From Alphaproteobacteria bacterium (GTDB lineage Bacteria; Pseudomonadota; Alphaproteobacteria; Ferrovibrionales; Ferrovibrionaceae), in NCBI GenBank assembly GCA_026126165.1, contig JAHCJR010000014.1:1-50778 (forward strand): a DNA stretch of 50,778 bases. The letters run 5' to 3'. The translations under genes and the position numbers were made by a program. The notes below the pieces were generated by a model. That model searched no databases, had not been told where the DNA came from, and saw nothing but the letters and a program-made list of their open reading frames with translations. Every line of letters begins with the position of its first letter. Positions within the stretch are counted from its first letter, which is position 1. Of this stretch, positions 1 through 6,669 are shown in pieces.

Positions 1-226
1 CGCCCAGCGCGGCGCCGACCGCGGCGCCGATCAGCGCATCGACCGCCGCCTCGCGCGCCGGCGAACGCCGCTCGGCAAGCTGGCGGCATTCATCCAGGTC
101 GCGCTGATAGTCGCCGGTGCCGCGCGCCGGCTGCGAGGCGCGCTGGTCGATCACCGGTTCATAGCTGCGGGCGCAGCCGGCCAGCATCGCCAGCAGCAGC
201 GGGATAGCGAGATAACGCCGGTTCAT
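1..226 (-). CDS. Glycine-zipper lipoprotein, partial (3' end outside window)
   Basis: The reading frame starts at the ATG at 226-224 and runs off the left edge, so only the first 75 residues are visible. A short signal peptide ends in a lipobox (LAGC, Cys at about residue 18), so the protein is probably a lipid-anchored envelope protein. It then has YEPVID, a DLDECRQLAE block and the start of a Gly/Ala-rich helix (IGAAVGAALG). The same blocks occur in the gene at 339-938, so the two are tandem paralogues; this one lacks the long proline-rich linker. The glycine-zipper assignment follows from the Gly-x3-Gly pattern; the exact role is unknown. Confidence 0.8.
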   Translation of the reverse strand, partial: MNRRYLAIPLLLAMLAGCARSYEPVIDQRASQPARGTGDYQRDLDECRQLAERRSPAREAAVDALIGAAVGAALG

Positions 227-268
227 AGCCCCTCCCCGGCCGATTCACCCCCAAAACGCCGCAAGAGG

Positions 269-304
269 CAAAGGAAAAGGGCGGCACGTCGCCGCGCCGC
301 CCTT
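269..304 (-). terminator. Rho-independent terminator of the downstream lipoprotein gene
   Basis: A 9-bp perfect stem (277-285 with 296-304) closes a 10-base loop. Read on the minus strand it is followed by a T-rich stretch (CCTTTTCCTTT complement at 269-280). It lies about 35 bases after the stop codon of the minus-strand gene ending at 339. Confidence 0.65.
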
Positions 305-338
305 GCCCGCCTTCGTTAAAGGCCCCGTCCGGGCGCGA

Positions 339-938
339 TCAGTTCACGACCGAATAGCCACGGCCGCGCATGCAATTGTCGACGATGCGCTTCTGCTCCT
401 CATAGCCGGAATAGGCACCATGGCCGGCCCCGAGGATGCCGCCGCCCGCCGCGCCGATGGCGGCGCCACGTCCGGCCGAGACACCCTTGGCGATGCCGCC
501 GGTGGCCGCGCCCAGCGCCGCGCCGACCGCGGCCCCGACCAGACCCTGCTTCACGGCATCGCCCGCCGGGCTCGAGCGTTCGGCGAGCTGGCGGCACTCG
601 GCCAGGTCCTGCGAATAGCTGCCGGCGCTGCGCGGATTGGCCGGCTGATACTGGTATTGCGGCTGCTGCGGCGGATAGGCATAGGCCGGCTGCGGCGCGC
701 TATAGGCGGGCTGCGGCGGCGGCGCGTAGGCCGGCTGCGGCGGCGGACTATAGACCGGCTGCGGCGGCGGGCTGTAGACCGGCTGTGGCGGCGGTGCATA
801 GACCGGCTGCGGCGGCGGCGCGTAATAGCCGGTCGGCTGCGCCGGCGCGCCGCCACGCGGATCGACAAGCGGCTCATACTGCTGCACGCATCCCGAAACG
901 AGGATGGCACCAAGAGCAAGCCCAAGGATCTTACGCAT
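339..938 (-). CDS. Glycine-zipper outer-membrane-type lipoprotein with proline-rich repeats
   Basis: This 199-residue protein is predicted to be lipid-anchored: its signal peptide ends in VSGC (Cys at about residue 17). The start at 938 is chosen over an upstream in-frame ATG (989) because a strong AGGAGGAG ribosome site sits just before it and the signal peptide begins there. Residues 35-85 hold five 8-residue PPPQP(V/A)Y(S/A) repeats followed by Gln/Tyr/Pro-rich sequence. The second half has the DLAECRQLAE block and a Gly/Ala-rich helical segment typical of glycine-zipper proteins (GAAVGAALGAATGG, AAIGAAGGGI). The C-terminus has two further cysteines, one in DNCMRGRGY. It is a paralogue of the partial gene at 1-226. 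Function is unknown; an envelope structural role is inferred. Confidence 0.85.
   Translation of the reverse strand: MRKILGLALGAILVSGCVQQYEPLVDPRGGAPAQPTGYYAPPPQPVYAPPPQPVYSPPPQPVYSPPPQPAYAPPPQPAYSAPQPAYAYPPQQPQYQYQPANPRSAGSYSQDLAECRQLAERSSPAGDAVKQGLVGAAVGAALGAATGGIAKGVSAGRGAAIGAAGGGILGAGHGAYSGYEEQKRIVDNCMRGRGYSVVN
705..827 (-). repeat. 24-bp tandem repeat, five units, coding PPPQPxYx
   Basis: The core CCGGCTGCGGCGG recurs at 731, 755, 779 (one variant base) and 803, plus a diverged unit near 707, always 24 bases apart. The period is a multiple of three, so copy-number change would lengthen or shorten the lipoprotein linker without breaking frame. Confidence 0.85.
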
Positions 939-1061
939 CTTCTCCTCCTGAGAGCGGCGCCGGCATGTTCGGCCCTGCCGTCCAATCATACTTCAATATA
1001 CGTCAATAACCCGTCACCTTGCACGTCCGCCCGGCACTATTCCTGCGCTTCGTGACCGCGA

Positions 1062-1241
1062 TCACGAGGCTTTGTCCGCGCGCGCAAGGGAAAGCTTCCC
1101 ATCCGCCGTCTCGGCGTTGCGCAGCGGCTCCAGCAGTTCGCGGATCTGTTCCCGGTCGACACCATCGCGGCGCATCACCAGGCGCACGATCGGATCGTCG
1201 AGCATTTCACGCAGGCTGGGTTCGGACTGCCAGGACCTCAT
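1062..1241 (-). CDS. Conserved small protein of unknown function (59 aa)
   Basis: The frame starts at the ATG at 1241-1239, preceded by GGAGTAAAGG, a good ribosome site, and ends with TGA at 1064-1062. The product contains SLREMLDDPIVRLVMRRDG followed by VDREQIRELLEPLRNAE. It is an acidic/basic amphipathic protein with no signal peptide or membrane segment. I recall similar short proteins with an 'MLxDPIVxLVMxRDGV' core among alphaproteobacterial hypothetical proteins, but cannot verify that here. The length is below many gene-finder cut-offs. It is oriented divergently from the E1 genes that follow. Confidence 0.65.
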   Translation of the reverse strand: MRSWQSEPSLREMLDDPIVRLVMRRDGVDREQIRELLEPLRNAETADGKLSLARADKAS

Positions 1242-1456
1242 CCTTTACTCCCTGTTCCGGCGAGAAGCGATTCGCCAGTCATGGGACGACCTTAGGCCGG
1301 GCCCCGTGGCGGCGATTGGACGCAGACATGGCAAAATTGCGGCCGGCGCGACCCGCTCCCCGCTCGTTCCTCGCAGCGCCGGAATGGACAGGATGGCCGC
1401 GAACAGGCACCCTGACCCGGTGTTCAAGTAGGGCGCGGGGGGCGCTGGGTCCAGGA

Positions 1457-2449
1457 ATGGCGACGCAGATCGGTCGCGAGCGGCTGCTCGCGCATTTTCG
1501 CACCATGGCGCGCATCCGCGCCTTCGAGGAAACCGCCGAGAGGCTGTATAACGAGAAGCGCATCCCGGGTTTCGTGCATCTCTCCTCCGGGCAGGAGGCC
1601 ATCCCGGCCGGCGTCTGCGCCAACCTGGCGGCGGAGGACCGCCTCACTTCGACCCATCGCGGCCACGGCCATACCATCGCGCGCGGCGGCGACATCCAGG
1701 CGATGATGCTGGAGCTGTTCGGCCGGCAGGGCGGCTCCTGCGGCGGCAAGGGCGGCTCCATGCACATCGCCGACATGCGCATCGGCATGCTGGGCGCCAA
1801 TGGCGTGGTCGCCGCCGGCCTGCCGATCGCGGTGGGCGCCGCGCATGCGGCCAAGCTCGCCGGCGAGCCGCGCGTCGTTGCCTGCTTCTTCGGCGATGGC
1901 GCCGTCAATCGCGGCCCCTTCCTGGAAAGCCTGAACTGGGCCGCGGTTCACCGCCTGCCGGTGCTGTTCGTCTGCGAGGACAATCGCTGGTCGGCCACGA
2001 CGCCGACGCGGCTCACCACGGCCGGCCCGGGCATCGCGGCGCGCGCCGAGGCGCTTGGCGTTCCGGCTTGCGCCGTCGATGGCAACGATGTCGCCGCCGT
2101 CGATTATCTGGCAGGCGAACTGGTCGCATCGGTGCGTGCCGGCGGCGGGCCGCGCCTGCTGCTGGCCGCGACTTACCGCTGGTCCGGACATACCTCGGCC
2201 GATGCGGGCGCCTATCGCGATCCGGCGGAAGTCGCGCGGGCGAAGACGGACGATCCGCTGCGGCGCGCGGCAAGGGCGCTTGGCGGTCTCGGCGTGGCGG
2301 CAGAGGAGCTGGCGGCGATCGAGAGCGACGTCGCGGCGGAACTCGCGCACGCGGTGCAACTGGCGGAGCGAGCCCCCTTCCCCGACCCCGCCGCGCTCTA
2401 TACCGACGTGCAGGATATCGGCGCGCCTACCGCGCGGGTGCCCGCATGA
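1457..2449 (+). CDS. Thiamine-diphosphate-dependent dehydrogenase E1 component, alpha subunit
   Basis: This 330-residue protein is the alpha subunit of an E1 (pyruvate, branched-chain 2-oxoacid or acetoin dehydrogenase type), which decarboxylates the substrate on thiamine diphosphate. The cofactor motif is clear: GDGA at 146-149 followed by Asn176 (CEDN). The family blocks HLSSGQEAIPAG, THRGHGH and GGSMHI are present. The first ATG with full family alignment is 1457; open frame continues upstream without homology. Its stop overlaps the beta-subunit start (ATGA at 2446-2449), so the two are coupled. No E2 or E3 gene follows, so the substrate cannot be fixed. Acetoin dehydrogenase (AcoA-like) is a plausible alternative to pyruvate dehydrogenase. 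Confidence 0.9.
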   Translation: MATQIGRERLLAHFRTMARIRAFEETAERLYNEKRIPGFVHLSSGQEAIPAGVCANLAAEDRLTSTHRGHGHTIARGGDIQAMMLELFGRQGGSCGGKGGSMHIADMRIGMLGANGVVAAGLPIAVGAAHAAKLAGEPRVVACFFGDGAVNRGPFLESLNWAAVHRLPVLFVCEDNRWSATTPTRLTTAGPGIAARAEALGVPACAVDGNDVAAVDYLAGELVASVRAGGGPRLLLAATYRWSGHTSADAGAYRDPAEVARAKTDDPLRRAARALGGLGVAAEELAAIESDVAAELAHAVQLAERAPFPDPAALYTDVQDIGAPTARVPA

Positions 2450-3414
2450 GCCGCATGAGCTTCGTCGAGGCGACACGCCAGGCGCTCGCCGCCGAGATGC
2501 GCCGCGACGGGCGCATTTTCGTTCTGGGCGAGGATCTGGGGCGCGGCGGCGTCTTCCAGCAATATCGCGGCCTGCAGGCGGAGTTCGGGCCGGCGCGCGT
2601 CGTCGATACGCCGATCTCCGAATCCGCCATCATGGGCGTCGCCGTCGGCGCGGCCATGTGCGGCGCGCGGCCGGTGGTGGAGATGCGCTATCTCGACTTC
2701 ACGCTTTGCGCCGTCGACGAACTGGTCAACCAGGCGGCAAAGCTCCGCTACATGCTGGGCGGGCAGGCACGGGTGCCCATGGTGGTGCGCCAGCCGATCG
2801 GCCTTTGGGCCAACTGCGCGGCGCAGCATTCCCAGTCGCTCGAGGCCTGGTGGGTCCATGTGCCCGGTCTGGTCGTGCTCTGCCCCGGCGATCCGGCCGA
2901 TGCCGGGCCGATGCTCGCCGCCGCCATCCGCGCCGACGATCCGGTGGTGCTGCTCGAATACAAGGAGCTGTTTCCGGTCGAAGGCGAGGTCGGCGACCCG
3001 ACGCTCCCGGCCGAGATCGGCCGCGCGCGGCTGGTGCGGCCCGGCTCCGACCTGACGCTCGTCGCCTGGGGCGGCAGCGTGCGGGAAGCGGCCGGCGCGG
3101 CGGAGCTGCTGGCGGCCCGAGGCATCTCGGCGGAGGTCATCGACCTGCGCTCGCTCTGGCCCTGGGACAGCGCCGCGGTGCTCGCCTCGGTGGCCCGCAC
3201 CGGCCACCTGCTGGTGGCGCAGGAGGCGACCGAAGTGGCTGGCTTCGGCGCCGAGATCGCCGCCCTGGTGGCGGAGGAGACCGGCGCCCGGGTGGCGCGG
3301 ATCGGGGCACCGCGCACGCCGATCCCCTTCTCCCCCGCGCTCGAGGCCGCCTACCGGGTCGATGCGGCACGGATCGCCGCGCGGGCGGCGGCGTTCCTGG
3401 CCCGCCATCGGTGA
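2446..3414 (+). CDS. Thiamine-diphosphate-dependent dehydrogenase E1 component, beta subunit
   Basis: This 322-residue E1 beta subunit pairs with the alpha subunit upstream to make an alpha2beta2 enzyme. Family features include the early MSFVEATRQALAAEM helix, GEDLGRGGVFQQYRGL, the strongly conserved DTPISESAIMGVAVGAAM block, and EMRYLDFTLCAVDELVNQAAK. The C-terminal transketolase-type domain contains AWGGSVREA, DLRSLWPWD and QEATEVAGFGAEIAAL. The start at 2446 overlaps the alpha stop by four bases; a second ATG at 2455 would give the same protein minus three residues. The sequence after the stop is AT-rich and contains no E2 gene. Confidence 0.9.
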   Translation: MSRMSFVEATRQALAAEMRRDGRIFVLGEDLGRGGVFQQYRGLQAEFGPARVVDTPISESAIMGVAVGAAMCGARPVVEMRYLDFTLCAVDELVNQAAKLRYMLGGQARVPMVVRQPIGLWANCAAQHSQSLEAWWVHVPGLVVLCPGDPADAGPMLAAAIRADDPVVLLEYKELFPVEGEVGDPTLPAEIGRARLVRPGSDLTLVAWGGSVREAAGAAELLAARGISAEVIDLRSLWPWDSAAVLASVARTGHLLVAQEATEVAGFGAEIAALVAEETGARVARIGAPRTPIPFSPALEAAYRVDAARIAARAAAFLARHR

Positions 3415-3543
3415 GTCTTTCGTGCAACAAAGGCCGCGAAACGCATGAGAGAATGGCAAGAATCGTTTACGAGATTTTTCCGAGACAAATACTCTTATAT
3501 CGGGTGCGGATTGGACGCATCCGGTCCGTGGCGGGGGCAGACG

Positions 3544-4152
3544 ATGGCAAGGTTCTGGTCGGGGTTGGTCGGTGCAATGGCGCTGGGCTGGGCGGCCCTG
3601 GCCGCAGGTCCGGCGCAGGCGGCGCTTTTCAAGTTCAGCGACGCGGCAGCCGCGCCGGACGACGTGTTCTTCCAGAGCGTTCTGGGCGAGATCGACATGT
3701 CGGTCTTTCCCTTCCTCTACGACAACGAGGACCGCCCTGCCGACCCGGTCTCCATCGGCACTTTCAGCAAGCCGGGGCTGACCAAGCTGGTCTTCACCGT
3801 CAATGGCCGGCCGGTCGATACGATGAGCTTCATCGAGCCCGACGAGCTGGTGCTCGATCTCGAACTGGACTCGACCGGCAAGCTCCTGCTTGGCAGCATC
3901 TTCATCAACGAGATCGACATCACGATCACCATGGCCTCCGACGCGATCGGCCTCTGGTCGGTCATGGTCTCGAGCGACGACCCCGCCATGTGCGGCAGCC
4001 AGACCGAGCCCGGCTGCCGGTTCACCGGCTTCTGGCGGCTGGACGAAACGCATGAGGTGAGCGTGGTGGCGGAGCCCGCCGGCTCCCTCGGCCTGCTGGC
4101 GCTCGGTCTTGGCGCCTGCCTCGGACTGGCGCGCCGGCGGCGCGTGGCCTGA
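3544..4152 (+). CDS. Exported protein with PEP-CTERM-like sorting tail
   Basis: This 202-residue protein begins with a signal peptide (hydrophobic LVGAMALGWAALAAG, AQA cleavage-like site) and ends with AEPAGSLGLLALGLG followed by ACLGLARRRR. That is a short EPA motif, one hydrophobic helix and an Arg cluster, the architecture of PEP-CTERM proteins anchored or processed by exosortase. The middle part is beta-rich, acidic and not recognised. The start at 3544 is the ATG in front of the signal peptide; an upstream in-frame ATG at 3445 would bury it. No exosortase gene is in the window. About 130 bases of AT-richer sequence upstream probably carry its own promoter. Confidence 0.75.
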   Translation: MARFWSGLVGAMALGWAALAAGPAQAALFKFSDAAAAPDDVFFQSVLGEIDMSVFPFLYDNEDRPADPVSIGTFSKPGLTKLVFTVNGRPVDTMSFIEPDELVLDLELDSTGKLLLGSIFINEIDITITMASDAIGLWSVMVSSDDPAMCGSQTEPGCRFTGFWRLDETHEVSVVAEPAGSLGLLALGLGACLGLARRRRVA

Positions 4153-4177
4153 CCCACGCCCTTGCCCCGATGATGCG

Positions 4178-4206
4178 TTGCGGAGCCGGAATGCGGCCGT
4201 TATAGT
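4178..4206 (+). promoter_or_regulatory. Promoter of tRNA-Pro
   Basis: TTGCGG (4178-4183) and TATAGT (4201-4206) are separated by exactly 17 bases and lie about 38 bases before the tRNA. A GC-rich discriminator follows the -10, as is usual for stable-RNA promoters. Confidence 0.65.
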
Positions 4207-4243
4207 GCGCCCGCCTCGCCCGGACCCGCGCGAGGCTCAGGGT

Positions 4244-4320
4244 CGGAGCGTAGCGCAGCCTGGTAGCGCATCAGACTGGGGGTCTGAGGGTCGTGGGTTC
4301 AAATCCCGCCGCTCCGACCA
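4244..4320 (+). tRNA. tRNA-Pro (anticodon GGG)
   Basis: All four arms can be folded: acceptor CGGAGCG / CGCTCCG, D-arm GCGCAGCCTGGTAGCGC, anticodon stem TCAGA / TCTGA around the loop CTGGGGG with anticodon GGG, and T-arm with GGTTCAAATCC. The gene encodes its own 3' CCA (4318-4320), giving 77 bases. GGG reads CCC and CCU proline codons. It marks the left edge of the accessory region, and tRNA 3' ends are frequent integration sites. Confidence 0.97.
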
Positions 4321-4554
4321 ATAATTCCAACGGGTTAGCGGGTAAATCCATAAATATCTGAGGGCTTGGGGGGACTCATTGGGGGGACTTTTCCCTCCCT
4401 TTTTCGTACCGCTCCCCTTTGACGATTTGATCGCAACTGCCCGGCCGACCCGCCCGCCTCACGGCCTGTTGATGGCCGGAGACGTCGAACTGCGCATGCC
4501 CATCCTGCGGCCTGGGGCAGAATGCTCTCCTTCCCGGCGAGGAAACAGGACTGC
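4321..4554. other. Gap after tRNA-Pro: possible integration scar
   Basis: No gene is recognised here. The first 90 bases are AT-richer than the surroundings and contain two copies of a G-run motif, TTGGGGGGACT and TGGGGGGACT (about 4364-4388), followed by a pyrimidine-rich tract. G-run pairs of this sort often sit next to tRNA genes at the start of tyrosine-integrase elements. That reading is inference: no integrase frame and no second copy of the tRNA 3' end was found. Confidence 0.3.
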
Positions 4555-5352
4555 ATGAACGAAGGCGAGATTGCGTATCCGGCGCGCATCCGGCGGGACA
4601 AGGAAGGTTTCTGGCAGGTGCGGTTCCGCGATCTGCCCGACGCGCTGACCGACGGCGCGACCGAGGCCGAGGCGCGGACCGAGGCGGCCGACTGCCTGGC
4701 CGAGGCACTCGCGGCGCGCATCGTGGCCGGCGAGGAGATTCCGGCGCCCTCCCCGCTCCTGCCCGACGAATACCTGTTCGTGCCGGATACGACGCTGGCG
4801 CTGAAGGCGGCGCTGCATTCCGTCCGCCTCGGACGCGGCATCACCGTCGCCGAGATGGCGCGACGGATCGGCGTCGATCACAAGGAGGCGCGGCGCATGC
4901 TCGATCCGGCCCACCCGACCAAGGCATCCACCCTTGAGCACGCGCTGGCGCGGCTGGATATCGTCGTCATGGTGAGCTTCCACGATGCGAGCAAAGCAAC
5001 CCATATCCTGCGGGCGCCGCGCAAAGGCAAAGCGGCCGGCGGTTCGGATACGCCGCCCCGCATCGCGACACTGTCGGTCGACGATCAGGTCGGAGCGCGC
5101 CTCATCCTGACCTGGAACGATGGCTGGCGGGCGAGGGTCGATCTGTCGGACATGATTGCCCGTCACGAAATCCTCTCGCCCCTCGGCAAGCCGGAGACAT
5201 TCGCGCGGGCGGCAATCATCGGTCGCGGAACCGGCGTCGGCTGGCCCGGTGAGATCGACCTCTCCGCGCAGTCGCTGCGCGCGCTCGCAGAGGAGCAGCA
5301 ATCGACCGCCTCGGCCGCCCCTCGGCCGCTCACCCGCCGCGCGTCGCCTTGA
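4555..5352 (+). CDS. HicB-like antitoxin fused to a DUF2442 domain
   Basis: This 265-residue protein joins two families. Residues 5-65 resemble the HicB fold (YPARIRRDKEGFWQVRFRDLPD, then an Ala/Glu-rich helix), and 80-140 form the HicB-type DNA-binding helices (ITVAEMARRIGVDHKEARRML). Residues 170-250 match DUF2442 (ILTWNDGWRARVDLSDMI ... GWPGEIDLSAQSL). The start at 4555 has AGGA upstream. HicB normally neutralises the HicA RNase and represses its own operon; no hicA is visible on either side. The last nine residues and stop are encoded inside the 884-bp repeat starting at 5325, so the original C-terminus may differ. An autonomous regulator is as likely as a toxin-antitoxin role. Confidence 0.7.
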   Translation: MNEGEIAYPARIRRDKEGFWQVRFRDLPDALTDGATEAEARTEAADCLAEALAARIVAGEEIPAPSPLLPDEYLFVPDTTLALKAALHSVRLGRGITVAEMARRIGVDHKEARRMLDPAHPTKASTLEHALARLDIVVMVSFHDASKATHILRAPRKGKAAGGSDTPPRIATLSVDDQVGARLILTWNDGWRARVDLSDMIARHEILSPLGKPETFARAAIIGRGTGVGWPGEIDLSAQSLRALAEEQQSTASAAPRPLTRRASP

Positions 5353-6208
5353 TGGCGTAGCGCTTCATGCCGCTTGCGATGCGGTTTGGCACGCCGTCCT
5401 GCGCGCGGCCGGACAGCACGGCGACGATATCGTTCCGCACCGCCTTGACCAGCCGGTAATACTGATGGTTCTGGATGTCCGGCGCGTCGTCGACGACGGC
5501 GCTGACATCGACCGCGCTGACCTTGTCGCTCACCTGGCTCATATTGTCGGGACCGCCATTGCCAAGGCGCGGTCCGTTGAACTTGGTGTAGCGGCTGAGC
5601 GTCGAGAGGATCCAGTCGCGGTTCGTATGATAGACCGTGACGCGGTTGGCAAGGCGGGGCAGTTCGGAGAGTTCCAGTTCATCCTCGAACGAATCGTCGT
5701 CCTCGTCCGCCGCCGCCAGGATGATCTGGTCGAAGGTGCGCCTGAGACGGTTTGGGTCCCTGTCCTCGACCGGCATGGAAAAGAGCGCGGGCAACCCTTC
5801 AAGCAGCGGCGCGGTATCCGCCGTCGATTCCACCGGGACGGGCGCCGGCGTCCTGTCGGTCACCGGGAGCTGCATCAATGCCTGCACGGCGTGGCGCAGC
5901 GCATAGTTTCCCATGCTGTGCACGATCAGGTGAATCGGCTGGCGGCAAACCTGGCTGACCGCGAGCCGGTCGATATAGTCGTAAAGGATGCGCATGGTGC
6001 GCGCGATGGCCGTGCCCGATGCGCGCGCGTTGCCCCGGTCGTGGAGATAGTCGGCATAGGGAAGCGGCAGGCCCACCTTCGAGCCGCGCGATGGCCAGGT
6101 GAAGGAGAAGAGGTTGGCATCGACCCCGTAGAAGCGGCCGATCGCGGCGGCGCGCTCCATCGCGTCGCCGAAGGAGTTCGAGAAGCCATGGATGATGGCA
6201 AGCGTCTG
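5325..6208. repeat. Direct repeat DR1 (884 bp), partner at 10728-11611
   Basis: The segment aligns without gaps to 10728-11611 at a constant offset of 5403 bases. I count seven mismatches (at 5747, 5752, three between 5778 and 5785, near 5879 and near 5999), about 99% identity. Both ends are sharp: flanking sequences before 5325 and after 6208 are unrelated to those of the partner. Confidence 0.95.
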
Positions 6209-6247
6209 CCCCAGAGTAACGCAGGCGCCCGGCCGCCGGCCAGTCAC
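5330..6247 (-). pseudogene. 5'-truncated copy of DUF900 alpha/beta hydrolase
   Basis: This is the DR1 copy of the hydrolase gene at 10733-11890. It retains the equivalent of residues 94-385, including HGFSNSF and the nucleophile motif HSMGN, but residues 1-93 and the native ribosome site are replaced by unrelated sequence beyond 6208. An ATG at 6247 opens the same frame with 14 unrelated residues, so a 305-residue protein could in principle be made. Compared with the intact copy the protein differs at one position (Ser for Phe in LPALFxMPVED); the other base changes are silent. It is called a pseudogene because the family's N-terminal strand region is missing. Confidence 0.8.
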
Positions 6248-6384
6248 GTGCCCGTTACCGCGAAATGCAGGCTCGAAGAATAACCAGAAGGTAGAATTTT
6301 ACTATTTTTTAATGCCGAAAGTAGACGATGCAATCCCCTGTTGATTTGCCCAGAATATGATTCTCATTAGTTGAGGGGGCTGCG

Positions 6385-6669
6385 ATGAAACTGCTTTCGA
6401 TACTGCTCGCCGGGCTGCTGCTTGCCCTCAATCCCGCGGCCGAGGCCGGGGAGAGTGTCCGAGGCTACACCAAGCGCGACGGCACCTACGTCGCGCCGCA
6501 TTATCGCTCTTCGCCCGACCGCTCCTACAACAACAACTGGACGGTGAGCCCGAACGTCAATCCCTACACCGGACAGATGGGCACGCGCCAGCCGACCTTG
6601 AACGATCGCCCGCCCGGCTACGGCAATCCCTATGCCGGCGGCGCGAACTCGTACAACCGCAGGCGATGA
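6385..6669 (+). CDS. Small secreted protein of unknown function
   Basis: This 94-residue protein starts with a classic signal peptide (MKLLSILLAGLLLALNPAAEAG). The mature part, GYTKRDGTYVAPHYRSSPD and NNNWTVSPNVNPYTGQMGT, resembles a widespread short exported family with the pattern 'RxDGTYVxPHxR...NxNPYTG'; its function is not known. The C-terminus is Arg-rich. A strong GAGGGGG site precedes the ATG. The stop overlaps the next gene's start (ATGA at 6666-6669), so the two are probably co-translated. The 137 bases upstream are AT-rich and presumably contain the promoter. Confidence 0.75.
   Translation: MKLLSILLAGLLLALNPAAEAGESVRGYTKRDGTYVAPHYRSSPDRSYNNNWTVSPNVNPYTGQMGTRQPTLNDRPPGYGNPYAGGANSYNRRR

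Noticed and set aside
303-1055. Arg-rich repetitive protein on the plus strand
   Set aside because: It is the complement of the proline-rich repeat in the lipoprotein gene; no ribosome site or homology.
4321-4554. HicA toxin gene upstream of the HicB-like gene
   Set aside because: No frame with the HicA GSHxxF-type motif was found on either strand here or just after 5352.
4459-5301. Minus-strand frame opposite the HicB-DUF2442 fusion
   Set aside because: The fusion frame matches two known families; the antisense frame matches none.
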